64,000 bases of DNA from Massilia sp. ST3 (GTDB taxonomy: Bacteria > Pseudomonadota > Gammaproteobacteria > Burkholderiales > Burkholderiaceae_D), in the NCBI RefSeq assembly GCF_018119405.1, contig NZ_JAGPWC010000015.1, positions 1 through 64,000 of the forward strand, read 5' to 3'. Numbering within the stretch: position 1 is the stretch's first letter; the number at the start of each line of letters is the position of its first letter. Below, one piece after another: positions 36,066 to 43,661 of this stretch. The position numbers were made by a program, and so were the translations under genes. The notes beneath the pieces are model-generated. The model was not told the DNA's origin and ran no database searches. It saw only the letters and a program-made list of their open reading frames with translations.

Positions 36066-36416
36066 ATGGAAATCAAACGTATCCACGTCGGCAAGCGCCT
36101 CTCCGAAATCGCCATCCACAACGGCACCGTCTACCTGGCCGGCCAGATCGCCGAAGACACCGCCCAGGGCATCGATGGCCAGATGCGCGAGGTGCTGGGG
36201 CACGTCGACCGCCTGCTGGGCGAGGCGGGCAGCGACAAGTCCTGCATCCTGATGTGCCAGATCTTCATCTCCGACATGGCCAACTTCGCCGGCATGAACG
36301 CGGTGTGGGACGAATGGGTCGCCCAGGGCCACACCCCGCCGCGCGCCACCGTCGAGGCCAAGCTCGCCAATCCCGCATGCCTGGTGGAGGTCTGCATCAC
36401 CGCCGCCCTGCGCTAA
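36066..36416 (+). CDS. RidA/YjgF family protein
   Basis: The 116-residue protein fits the Rid family, whose members deaminate reactive enamines and imines. It has RLSEIAIHNGTVYLAGQIAE, GHVDRLLGEAGSDKSCILMC, MNAVWDEWVAQGHTPPRATV and EAKLANPACLVEVCITA. The catalytic Arg in PPRATVEAKL and the following Glu (VEVCITA) are kept. RelA begins 6 bases after its stop, so the two are likely co-transcribed. Confidence 0.9.
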   Translation: MEIKRIHVGKRLSEIAIHNGTVYLAGQIAEDTAQGIDGQMREVLGHVDRLLGEAGSDKSCILMCQIFISDMANFAGMNAVWDEWVAQGHTPPRATVEAKLANPACLVEVCITAALR

Positions 36417-36422
36417 GCCGGC

Positions 36423-38660
36423 ATGGTATCGACCGCCGCTCTCGGCGACGCCAGGGCCCAGCTGGTCCAGGGATTGAGCCCCGAGGATTGCGCGCGCGTG
36501 CACGGCGCGCTCGACTACGCCAGCGAGGCCTACGGCGAGCGCCTCGCCAGCTCGGGCCAGAACGCTTTCGAGTTTTCGCTGGGCGTGGCCGGCACCCTGG
36601 CCTATCTGCGCACCGACACCGAGACCCGCATCGCCGGCCTGCTGTTCGAGCTGGCGATTTTCGACGCGGCGGCCGCCGACAAGCTCGAGGAGCGCTTCGG
36701 CAAGGAAGTGGCGGACCTGGTGCGCGGGCAGTTCCAGCTGATCCGCCTGCGCGACCTGACCGCGGTCCAGGCGCCGGTGGGCAGCGGCAAGAACGCGGCC
36801 CAGCAGGCCGCCCAGCAGGTGGAAACCCTGCGCAAGATGCTGCTGGCGATGGCCTCCGACATGCGGGTGGTGCTGATGCGCCTGGCCTCGTGCGCGGCCA
36901 GTCTGCGCTATTTCGCCGACCAGAAGCGTTTCGACGAGGTCACCCGCGCCTACGGGCGCGAGGTGCTGGACTTCTACGCGCCGCTGGCCAACCGCCTGGG
37001 CGTGTGGCAGCTCAAGTGGGAGCTCGAGGACCTGTCCTTCCGCTTCATCGAACCCGAGACCTACAAGCGCATCGCCAGGATGCTCGAGGAAAAGCGCATG
37101 CAGCGCGAAGGCTTCGTGGCATCCTCGATCGGCCGCCTGCAGGAGGAGCTCGCGCAGGCCGGCGTCAAGGCCGAGGTGTCGGGCCGGCCGAAGCACATCT
37201 ACAGCATCTGGAACAAGATGCGCGGCAAGGAGCTCGACTTCACCGACCTGTACGACGTGCGCGCCTTCCGCGTGATCGTGCCGGACGTGAAGACCTGCTA
37301 CACGGTGCTGGGCGTGGTCCACAACATCTGGACCCCGATCCCCAAGGAATTCGACGACTATATCTCGCGCCCCAAGCCCAATGGCTACCAGTCGCTGCAC
37401 ACGGTGGTGACGGCCGAGGACGGGCGCCCGCTCGAGGTGCAGATCCGCACCCAGGAGATGCACAATTTCGCCGAATACGGCATCGCCGCCCACTGGCGCT
37501 ACAAGGAAGAGGGCGGCTCCAACTTCAAGAGCCAGAAGTACGACGAGAAGATCGCCTGGCTACGCCAGCTGCTGGCCTGGAAGAGCGACGTCGCCGACGT
37601 CGTCGCCGGCCAGGAAGACCTGCAGCGCGAGTGGGTGGAAAAGCTCAAGGCCGCCACGCTCGACGACCGCATCTTCGTGCTCACGCCGCAGGCGCGGGTG
37701 CTGGAGCTGCCGGTGGGCGCCACGCCGATCGACTTCGCCTACCACCTGCACAGCGAGGTGGGGCACCGCTGCCGCGGCGCCAAGATCGACGGCGTCATGG
37801 TGCCGCTCAACACCCCGCTGAAGAACGGCCAGACCTGCGAGATCATCACCGCCAAGGGCGGCAGCGGCAGCCAGGGCCCGTCGCGCGACTGGCTCAGCCC
37901 CGGCTACACGGTGTCGAGCCGCACCCGCACCAAGATCCGGGCCTGGTTCCACGCCCAGGAACTGGCCGAGACCCTGGCCCAGGGCCGCGCCATGGTCGAG
38001 AAGTCGCTCCAGCGCGAGGGCAAGACTGCGGTCAACCTGGAAGCGCTGGCGCACAAGCTGGGCTTCGCCAAGGTGGACGACCTGTTCATCCAGGTCGGCA
38101 AGGAGAAGTTCAGCCTGCGCCACGTGGAAGCCGCCCTGCACGAGGGCGAGCCGGCGCCGCAGGAAGACGCCGCCGTCATCAGCAAGAGCCGCGCCTCCAG
38201 CGTGGAGCAGGGCGCAAAGTCCGGGGTGCTGGTGGTGGGCACCGAAGGCCTGATGACGATGCTGGCCAAATGCTGCAAGCCGGCGCCGCCCGACCCCATC
38301 GTGGGCTTCGTCACGCGCGGCAAGGGCGTGTCGATCCACCGCCTCACCTGCAAGAACTTCGCCGAGATGCAGGCCAAGGCGCCGGAACGGGTGATCGAGA
38401 CCGAGTGGGGGCTGGCGGGCAGCGAGACCGTGTACCCGGTCGACCTGTTCATCCTGGCCCAGGACCGGCAAGGCCTGCTGCGCGACATCTCCGAGGTGTT
38501 CTCGCGCGAGAAGATCAACGTGACCGGGGTGAACACCCAGAGCAGCAAGGGACAGGCGCGCATGGTGTTCACGGCGGAGATCGGGTCGACGGCGCAGCTG
38601 CAGAAGGCGCTGGGGGCGATCGGGGAAGTGTCGGGGGTGGTGGAGGCACGCAGGCAGTAG
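36423..38660 (+). CDS. relA: (p)ppGpp synthetase RelA
   Basis: The 745-residue long RSH protein makes the alarmone (p)ppGpp when uncharged tRNA stalls the ribosome. The N-terminal hydrolase-like domain has lost the His-Asp motif (LLFELAIFDAAA replaces the usual LLHDVVED). The synthetase domain has GRPKHIYSIWNKM, then EFDDYISRPKPNGYQSLHT, in which the acidic EFDD is typical of synthetase-only RelA. A TGS domain (IFVLTPQARVLELPVGATPI), a conserved Cys region (LAKCCKPAPPDPIVGFVTRG) and an ACT domain (LFILAQDRQGLLRDISEVFS) follow. A SpoT partner should exist elsewhere. Confidence 0.95.
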   Translation: MVSTAALGDARAQLVQGLSPEDCARVHGALDYASEAYGERLASSGQNAFEFSLGVAGTLAYLRTDTETRIAGLLFELAIFDAAAADKLEERFGKEVADLVRGQFQLIRLRDLTAVQAPVGSGKNAAQQAAQQVETLRKMLLAMASDMRVVLMRLASCAASLRYFADQKRFDEVTRAYGREVLDFYAPLANRLGVWQLKWELEDLSFRFIEPETYKRIARMLEEKRMQREGFVASSIGRLQEELAQAGVKAEVSGRPKHIYSIWNKMRGKELDFTDLYDVRAFRVIVPDVKTCYTVLGVVHNIWTPIPKEFDDYISRPKPNGYQSLHTVVTAEDGRPLEVQIRTQEMHNFAEYGIAAHWRYKEEGGSNFKSQKYDEKIAWLRQLLAWKSDVADVVAGQEDLQREWVEKLKAATLDDRIFVLTPQARVLELPVGATPIDFAYHLHSEVGHRCRGAKIDGVMVPLNTPLKNGQTCEIITAKGGSGSQGPSRDWLSPGYTVSSRTRTKIRAWFHAQELAETLAQGRAMVEKSLQREGKTAVNLEALAHKLGFAKVDDLFIQVGKEKFSLRHVEAALHEGEPAPQEDAAVISKSRASSVEQGAKSGVLVVGTEGLMTMLAKCCKPAPPDPIVGFVTRGKGVSIHRLTCKNFAEMQAKAPERVIETEWGLAGSETVYPVDLFILAQDRQGLLRDISEVFSREKINVTGVNTQSSKGQARMVFTAEIGSTAQLQKALGAIGEVSGVVEARRQ

Positions 38661-38674
38661 CGGTTTGCATGCAG

Positions 38675-38758
38675 ACTTGGGTCCCCGCCTGCGCGGGGAT
38701 GACGGTTTTTAGGCCACGTATATAAAAAGGTCATCCCCGCGCAGGCGGGGACCCAAGT
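38675..38758. repeat. Paired CCCCGC-type inverted repeats (copy 2, perfect)
   Basis: Left arm 38675-38703 (ACTTGGGTCCCCGCC...) and right arm 38730-38758 (...GGCGGGGACCCAAGT) are perfect 29-base inverted repeats around a 26-base AT-richer spacer. Each arm also folds on itself. It lies right after relA and could end transcription, but it lacks a T run and recurs in the window as a dispersed element. Confidence 0.8.
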
Positions 38759-38834
38759 TCCGCACCGCCGCCCATAACGTATCCAGTTGTCACCAACCCG
38801 CGCAAACCGTTGCTAAAGCAGTATCATTCCTCCC

Positions 38835-39641
38835 ATGCGCCGAACCCTCACCCTGACAGCCCGCCCCAGCCTCTGGGGCCTCGCCCTGGCGCGCTACCTG
38901 CGCAGCTGGTGGTACATGGTCCACCTGGGCGCGGTCGCCATCGTGATGGCGCTGTCGCCCTCGACCTATCACCGCGCCAACCGCCTGGCGGCCTCGCGCT
39001 ACATCTATGCCAGCACCTGGCAGGTGCTGCCCTGGTTCACGCTTGCCTCCGCCCTGGTCGGCCTGGTCATCATCCGCATCGTGCTGGTCACGGCCAAGAG
39101 CTACGGCCTGTCGCACTACGCCCTCGAGATGGTGGTGCGGGTGCTGGTGCTGGAACTGATTCCCCTGTCGGCCGCGATGTTCGTGGCCCTGCGCGCGGGC
39201 ATGGCTTTCGACGCTTCGGCCCTGGGGCTGGCGCGCGCCGGCCTGTCGCCGCAAGCCGCCAGTGACGAGGCCCTGCGCCGGGTGCGGCGCGACCTGGTGC
39301 CCCAGTTGATCGCCAATGCGGTCGCGGTCCTGAGCCTGGCCATGGTGACTTCCACCGTGGTGCTGGTGCTGGCCTACCTGAACGTCTACGGCCTGTCGCC
39401 CTGGGGCGTGGCCGACTATACCCGCACGGTGGGGCGCGTGTTCGAGCCGGTGGTCACCGCCGGCTTCGTGCTCAAGACCGTGCTGTTCGGCCTGGCCGTG
39501 GCCCTGATCCCGACCGCCGCCATCCTGGAATTGCAGCGCTACCCGCGGCGCGTCGTCTCCACCGTCCAGCCAGGCGCGCTGCGCCTGCTGTTCGTGCTAT
39601 TGGTGATCGAGGCCGCCTCGCTCGCCCTGAAATATATTTGA
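38835..39641 (+). CDS. MlaE/YrbE-family ABC permease
   Basis: The 268-residue membrane protein has about five to six segments and the MlaE-type features: VVRVLVLELIPLSAAMFVAL with a conserved Glu-Leu-Ile-Pro, then LVPQLIANAVAVLSLAMVTS. It starts a three-gene set with an MlaD-like protein and a lipoprotein, spaced by 16 bases and a 4-base overlap. Such sets move phospholipids or other hydrophobic molecules across the envelope. The MlaF-type ATPase gene is missing from the set. Confidence 0.8.
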   Translation: MRRTLTLTARPSLWGLALARYLRSWWYMVHLGAVAIVMALSPSTYHRANRLAASRYIYASTWQVLPWFTLASALVGLVIIRIVLVTAKSYGLSHYALEMVVRVLVLELIPLSAAMFVALRAGMAFDASALGLARAGLSPQAASDEALRRVRRDLVPQLIANAVAVLSLAMVTSTVVLVLAYLNVYGLSPWGVADYTRTVGRVFEPVVTAGFVLKTVLFGLAVALIPTAAILELQRYPRRVVSTVQPGALRLLFVLLVIEAASLALKYI

Positions 39642-39657
39642 TCAACAAAGGAAGTCC

Positions 39658-40590
39658 ATGACCGAAGCGCAACCCGACGAACCAGCCCATGTCGAAGCCA
39701 AGGCCATCATCCTTCTGGTGCTGGTCGGCGCCCTGATCGCCGGCTTCGTCCTGTACGTGATGTACGCGCGCGGCGTGTTCGAGCCGACCCAGCGCCTGAC
39801 CCTGGTCACCGACGATTCCTCGGGCGTCATTCCCGGCATGGACATGAGCTTCGCCGGCTTTCCGATCGGGCGCGTGCGCCAGGTCGACCTGGCCGACGAC
39901 GGCAAGGTGCAGATCCAGGTCGACGTCCAGAGCAAGGACGCCAAGTGGCTGCGCACCTCCAGCGTGTTCACGCTGGAGTCGAGCATCGTCGGCGAGACCC
40001 GGCTGCGCGCCTATACCGGCCTGCTGAACGACCCGCCGCTGCCGCCGAATTCCACCCGCACCGTGCTGCGCGGCGACGCCACCGCCGAGATCCCGCGCAT
40101 CGTCGCCACCGCGCGCGCGCTGCTGGAGAACCTGGAAACCATGACGGCGGCGGAATCGGACATCAACGCCAGCCTGGCGAACATCCAGGCCGTGACCGGC
40201 CGCATGTCGGGCAAATACGGCGTGCTGGGCGGCGTGCTGGGCGGCGACGAGGAGGCGCGCAAGCTGGGCGAGGCCCTCGACCGCGTGAACGCCATCCTGG
40301 CCAAGGCCGATACCCGCGTGTTCGGCAAGAACGGCGTGATGGACGACAGCCAGGCCGCCATCCAGCAGCTGAACGTGGTGCTGAAGGACGCCAGCGAAAC
40401 GTTGAAGAAGGTGGACGCGGTGCTGGTCGAGGCCCAGGCCGTGGGCGCCAACGCCCGCGTCGCCACCCAGGACCTGGGCGCGCTGCGCGGCGAGGTCGAC
40501 GCCAGCCTGCGCAAGGTGAACCGCCTGGTGGACGAGATCAACCGCAAGTGGCCCTTCGCCAAGAGCAACCAGGAGATCAAGCTGCCATGA
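39658..40590 (+). CDS. MlaD/Mce-domain protein
   Basis: The 310-residue protein has one N-terminal membrane helix (AIILLVLVGALIAGFVLYVM) and then an Mce domain (LVTDDSSGVIPGMDMSFAGF, PIGRVRQVDLADDGKVQIQV). The C-terminal half is helical and probably coiled coil (ASETLKKVDAVLVEAQAVGA). It should form the periplasmic ring or tube of the lipid transporter. GGAAG lies 7 bases before the ATG. Confidence 0.88.
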   Translation: MTEAQPDEPAHVEAKAIILLVLVGALIAGFVLYVMYARGVFEPTQRLTLVTDDSSGVIPGMDMSFAGFPIGRVRQVDLADDGKVQIQVDVQSKDAKWLRTSSVFTLESSIVGETRLRAYTGLLNDPPLPPNSTRTVLRGDATAEIPRIVATARALLENLETMTAAESDINASLANIQAVTGRMSGKYGVLGGVLGGDEEARKLGEALDRVNAILAKADTRVFGKNGVMDDSQAAIQQLNVVLKDASETLKKVDAVLVEAQAVGANARVATQDLGALRGEVDASLRKVNRLVDEINRKWPFAKSNQEIKLP

Positions 40591-41219
40591 GAACCGTTTC
40601 CCTCCTCATCCTGGCGCTGCTGGCCGGCTGCGGCAGCAAGCCGCTGCCGCCCGACTGGCAGGCCAACGCCAAGGGCTCGCTCGACGCCTTTACCGACGAC
40701 TACCTGAAGGGCAACAGCGCCGCCGCCGAGGCCGAGTTCCGCCGCGCGCGCATGGAAACCACGGCCACCGGCCGGCTCGAGCATGTGGCCCAGGTCGAGC
40801 TGGTGCGCTGCGCCGCCCAGGCGGCCAGCCTGGTATTCGAGGACTGCCCCGGCTATGCGGCGCTGGCAACGGACGCCACGCCGGAGCAGCGCGCCTATGC
40901 CGACTACCTGGCCGGGCGCTGGGACGGCTTGAACGGGGCGCTGCTGCCCGAGCAGCACCGGCCGGTGCTGGCCGGCGGCCAGCTGGCCGGCGTGGCCGAT
41001 CCATTGGCGCGCATGGTGGCGGCGGGCGCGCTGTTCAAAGCCGGGCGCATCACGCCCGAGGGCATTGCGCAGGCGGTCGACACGGCCTCGAACCAGGGTT
41101 GGCGCCGGCCTCTGCTGACCTGGTTGGGCGTCCAGGCCCAGCGCGCCGAGAAGGCGGGCGATACGGCGGCGCTGGAACAGGTCCGCAAGCGGATCGCGCT
41201 GGCGTCCGGGCAGCGCTGA
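40587..41219 (+). CDS. Lipoprotein of the Mce-type set
   Basis: The 210-residue protein has a lipobox, SLLILALLAGC, with the cysteine at residue 16. The mature part is helical with TPR-like features (AEAEFRRARMETTATGRLEH; AVDTASNQGWRRPLLTWLGV). It overlaps the Mce gene by ATGA, which ties it to the transporter. Its place would be the outer or inner membrane periplasmic face. It does not look like MlaA, MlaB or MlaC, and I do not recognise the family. Confidence 0.75.
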   Translation: MRTVSLLILALLAGCGSKPLPPDWQANAKGSLDAFTDDYLKGNSAAAEAEFRRARMETTATGRLEHVAQVELVRCAAQAASLVFEDCPGYAALATDATPEQRAYADYLAGRWDGLNGALLPEQHRPVLAGGQLAGVADPLARMVAAGALFKAGRITPEGIAQAVDTASNQGWRRPLLTWLGVQAQRAEKAGDTAALEQVRKRIALASGQR

Positions 41220-41235
41220 ACGCTGTCGCAATAAC

Positions 41236-41280
41236 GTCGTACCCGCCACTGGCGGCTACGACTTCCGGCCTTCGCCGGAA
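41236..41280. repeat. Two tandem hairpins between convergent genes
   Basis: GTCGTA-CC-CGCCA-CT-GGCG-GC-TACGAC (41236-41262) is followed by TTCCGGC-CTTC-GCCGGAA (41263-41280). The parts resemble the nested hairpin at 27288-27315 and the 58.3-kb element. They may also help end transcription. Confidence 0.55.
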
Positions 41281-41308
41281 CGCCGTGCTGATGGCGCAAG
41301 CCTGGGGT

Positions 41309-42238
41309 TTAACGCAGCGACCAGGGCAGGGTGTTGTGAATGGTGGTCGCCGCGATCGCCGCCTGCCCGGTCGCGACCGCGATCTGGTTCAGCCCGCGCG
41401 TGACGTCGCCGATGGCGTAGAGGCCCGGCACCGAGGTGCGCAGGTGGTCGTCCACCAGCAGCTTGCGGCATTCCACCGTCTCGGCGCCCAGCGCCGCGGC
41501 AAGGTCCGAGCGCGCGGTCTCGCCCAGCATCGGATAGAACACGTCGCAGGGATAGTCCTCGCCGTCGGCCGTATGCAGGACCGGCTTCAGATCCTCGCTC
41601 ATGGTCACGCCCACCAGCGGCGAGCCGACCAGGCGAACGTTGGCCGCGTCCAGCTGGCGCCGCTCCTCGTCGTTGATGGCCGATTCCGCGCTGCGCTCGA
41701 ACAGCAGCACGTCCTTGCTGAAGGTGCGCATGAACAGCGCGTGCCCGACCGGATTGACTTCCGAGGTCACCACGCCGATGCGCTTGTCGATCACGTCGTA
41801 GCCGTCGCAGATGGGGCAGAGGCGCACCGCGCCGCTGGCGACCGCCTCGTCCCAGCGCTCGACCGGCATGCCGGCGTCGGCCACGCCGGTGGCCAGCAGC
41901 ACCGTATGGGCGCGCAGCAGGGTCAGGTCGCCGTCCGGGCCCACGCACTCGCCTACGAACAGGCCGTCCTCGATGCGCAGGCTGGTGACTTCCCCGGGGA
42001 TGACGTGGCCGCCATAGTTGGCGAGCTGGACGCGCAGGTTCTCCAGCAGCAGCTTGCCGTTGATTCCGTCGGGAAAGCCGGGATAGTTGTGGGAGACGGG
42101 GATCCAGCCCAGCCGGCTGTGGCCCTTGTCGACCAGGGCGACGTTGCGGGTGAAGCGGCGCAGGTAGATGGCGGCCGTCAGGCCGCCAGGTCCACCGCCG
42201 ACGATGAGGGTATCGAATACGGTCTGGTCGAAGTCCAT
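41309..42238 (-). CDS. Thioredoxin-reductase-like NAD(P)/FAD oxidoreductase
   Basis: The 309-residue flavoprotein has TLIVGGGPGGLTAAIYLRRF for FAD, a CPICDGYDV redox-type pair in the second domain, and YAIGDVTRGLNQIAVATGQA for the flavin at the end. The CPIC pair is placed as in thioredoxin reductases (usual CATCDG). The NAD(P) loop VVTSEVNPVG lacks the usual glycines, and the HRRKxxR-type NADPH motif is absent. It could be a ferredoxin-NADP reductase-like or peroxiredoxin partner. The start at MDFDQTVFDTLIVG is chosen from the FAD fold. Confidence 0.82.
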   Translation of the reverse strand: MDFDQTVFDTLIVGGGPGGLTAAIYLRRFTRNVALVDKGHSRLGWIPVSHNYPGFPDGINGKLLLENLRVQLANYGGHVIPGEVTSLRIEDGLFVGECVGPDGDLTLLRAHTVLLATGVADAGMPVERWDEAVASGAVRLCPICDGYDVIDKRIGVVTSEVNPVGHALFMRTFSKDVLLFERSAESAINDEERRQLDAANVRLVGSPLVGVTMSEDLKPVLHTADGEDYPCDVFYPMLGETARSDLAAALGAETVECRKLLVDDHLRTSVPGLYAIGDVTRGLNQIAVATGQAAIAATTIHNTLPWSLR

Positions 42239-42306
42239 GCGCCGATTATCCGGACCGTGGCCGGTCCGCCAATCGGCGTGCTCCTCAGCGCTTGGTAAGA
42301 ACGGGC

Positions 42307-43230
42307 TTACAGCGGCTTGCCGCCGGCGGCCTCGGGCTGCAGGGTGACGTGGTCGATGCCGTGGCGCGTGCGCAGCATGGCGCGCACCGCCTCCAGCACC
42401 GCCGGCCATTCTTCCAGCGAATGGATCTCGAGGTGGCCGATCAGGGCCGGTTCGCCCGGCGACATGTCCCACACGTGCAGGTCGTGCACGGAGAGCACGC
42501 CCTTGACCCCGGCGATGTCGTTGCCGACCTGCAGGTAGTCGATCTGGTGCGGCACGCCTTCCATCAGGAAGTGGTAGGACTCGCGCAGGATGCCGACCGT
42601 CGACTTGAGGATCAGCAGCGAGACGAAGATCGAGAGGATGGGGTCGACCCGGTACCAGTCGGTGAAATAGATGATGACGCCGGCGGCGATCGCGGCGAGC
42701 GAACCCAGCAGGTCGCCCATGACATTGACCAGGGCGGCGCGGGTGTTGATGCTCGTGTTGTCGCGCGACAGCACCCAGGCCACCAGCAGGTTGATGCCGG
42801 CGCCGATCGCCGCGACCACCAGCACCACGCCGCCCTGCACGGGTTCCGGGTGCAGCAGGCGCTGCACGGCTTCCCAGCCGATCCAGGCCACCAGGGCCAG
42901 CATGGCCAGGCTGTTGACGAAAGCGGCCAGCGCCTCGGCGCGCACGAAGCCGAAGGAATGGCGGGCCGAAGGAGGGCGCTTGGCGATGAGCTGGGCCAGC
43001 AGGGCCAGGCCGAGGGCGGCGGCGTCGGTCACCATGTGGCCGGCGTCCGAGATCAGGGCCAGCGAATTCGAGATGAAGCCGGTGACGACTTCGATCACCG
43101 CGAACAGCAGGGTCAGGCCGAGGGCGACCGAGAGCGCCTTCTGGCTGCGTCCTTCGATGGTGTGGGAATGGCGCGCATCGCCGTCCAGGTGGGCGTGCAA
43201 GTGGGAAGGATCGACAGGCCGCGAAGTCAT
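42307..43230 (-). CDS. Cation diffusion facilitator metal exporter (CzcD/ZitB type)
   Basis: The 307-residue carrier has six membrane segments. A His-rich N-terminus (SHLHAHLDGDARHSH) precedes them. The transport site shows FAVIEVVTGFISNSLALISD with ALISDAGHMVTDA (HxxxD pattern), and later a second site with NVMGDLLGSLAAI. The C-terminal cytosolic domain (LSVHDLHVWDMSPGEPALIG; GIDHVTLQPE) is the metal-sensing part. It probably exports Zn2+ or Co2+/Cd2+. The start is MTSRPVDPSHLHAH. Confidence 0.92.
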   Translation of the reverse strand: MTSRPVDPSHLHAHLDGDARHSHTIEGRSQKALSVALGLTLLFAVIEVVTGFISNSLALISDAGHMVTDAAALGLALLAQLIAKRPPSARHSFGFVRAEALAAFVNSLAMLALVAWIGWEAVQRLLHPEPVQGGVVLVVAAIGAGINLLVAWVLSRDNTSINTRAALVNVMGDLLGSLAAIAAGVIIYFTDWYRVDPILSIFVSLLILKSTVGILRESYHFLMEGVPHQIDYLQVGNDIAGVKGVLSVHDLHVWDMSPGEPALIGHLEIHSLEEWPAVLEAVRAMLRTRHGIDHVTLQPEAAGGKPL

Positions 43231-43323
43231 GTGGAACGTGGTGGTTTGACAATCCGCTAGTGTAAAGCAAAGCCGCCATGTCGATGCGGACGGGGCTGCC
43301 AGGCAAGTATTTCCGTGCAAGGG

Positions 43324-43352
43324 TTGCTTAACGGGAGCCCGGTCCCTATAAT
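43324..43352 (+). promoter_or_regulatory. Promoter of the tRNA-Val gene
   Basis: TTGCTT (-35, 43324-43329) and TATAAT (-10, 43347-43352) are separated by exactly 17 bases. A GC-rich discriminator follows, as usual for stable RNA genes under stringent control, and the tRNA starts 9 bases after the -10. Confidence 0.8.
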
Positions 43353-43361
43353 GGCGGCATC

Positions 43362-43438
43362 GGGCGGTTAGTTCAGCTGGTTAGAATACTTGGTCGACAT
43401 CCAAGGGGTCGCAGATTCGAATTCTGCACCGCCCACCA
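43362..43438 (+). tRNA. tRNA-Val (GAC anticodon), CCA encoded
   Basis: The 77-base gene folds with acceptor arms GGGCGGT/ACCGCCC, discriminator A and an encoded CCA. The D arm is GTTC...GAAT. The anticodon stem is CTTGG/CCAAG with a 7-base loop TCGACAT, so the anticodon is GAC. The T arm is GCAGA-TTCGAAT-TCTGC. Position 33 reads C rather than the usual U, which is odd. The acceptor stem and discriminator A fit valine. Confidence 0.88.
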
Positions 43439-43569
43439 GAATACGTGCTTCAGTGCACACTGTGTAAGAGCGAGAAAGGCACCGACGGTTATGACACCGC
43501 GAACTACAACCTGGTTGTGGGGGAATCGCTAGACGCGAAGGGGTGTGCTTTTGCTCAACACAACGAAAA
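43439..43569 (+). other. Long trailer between tRNA-Val and its terminator
   Basis: About 130 bases of non-coding sequence separate the CCA end from the terminator. It contains CAGTG-CA-CACTG and other weak pairings. It would be a long tRNA 3' trailer and could leave a small RNA after processing. No gene is seen. Confidence 0.4.
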
Positions 43570-43595
43570 AACGCGGCTAGTGCCGCGTTTTTTTT
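43570..43595 (+). terminator. Strong rho-independent terminator of tRNA-Val
   Basis: AACGCGGC-TAGT-GCCGCGTT followed by a run of eight T. It ends the tRNA transcript before thrS. Confidence 0.93.
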
Positions 43596-43661
43596 CGTCC
43601 GTACATTTTTCACAAGTTTCAAACCTACTCACCGGCGCCCGCGCCACGATTGGAGAACAGC

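Noticed and set aside
34229..36127. A fused protein running from bdhA into the alpha/beta hydrolase region
   Set aside because: The part beyond 35023 is antisense to the hydrolase gene. BdhA is complete from MDSKMLVGK.
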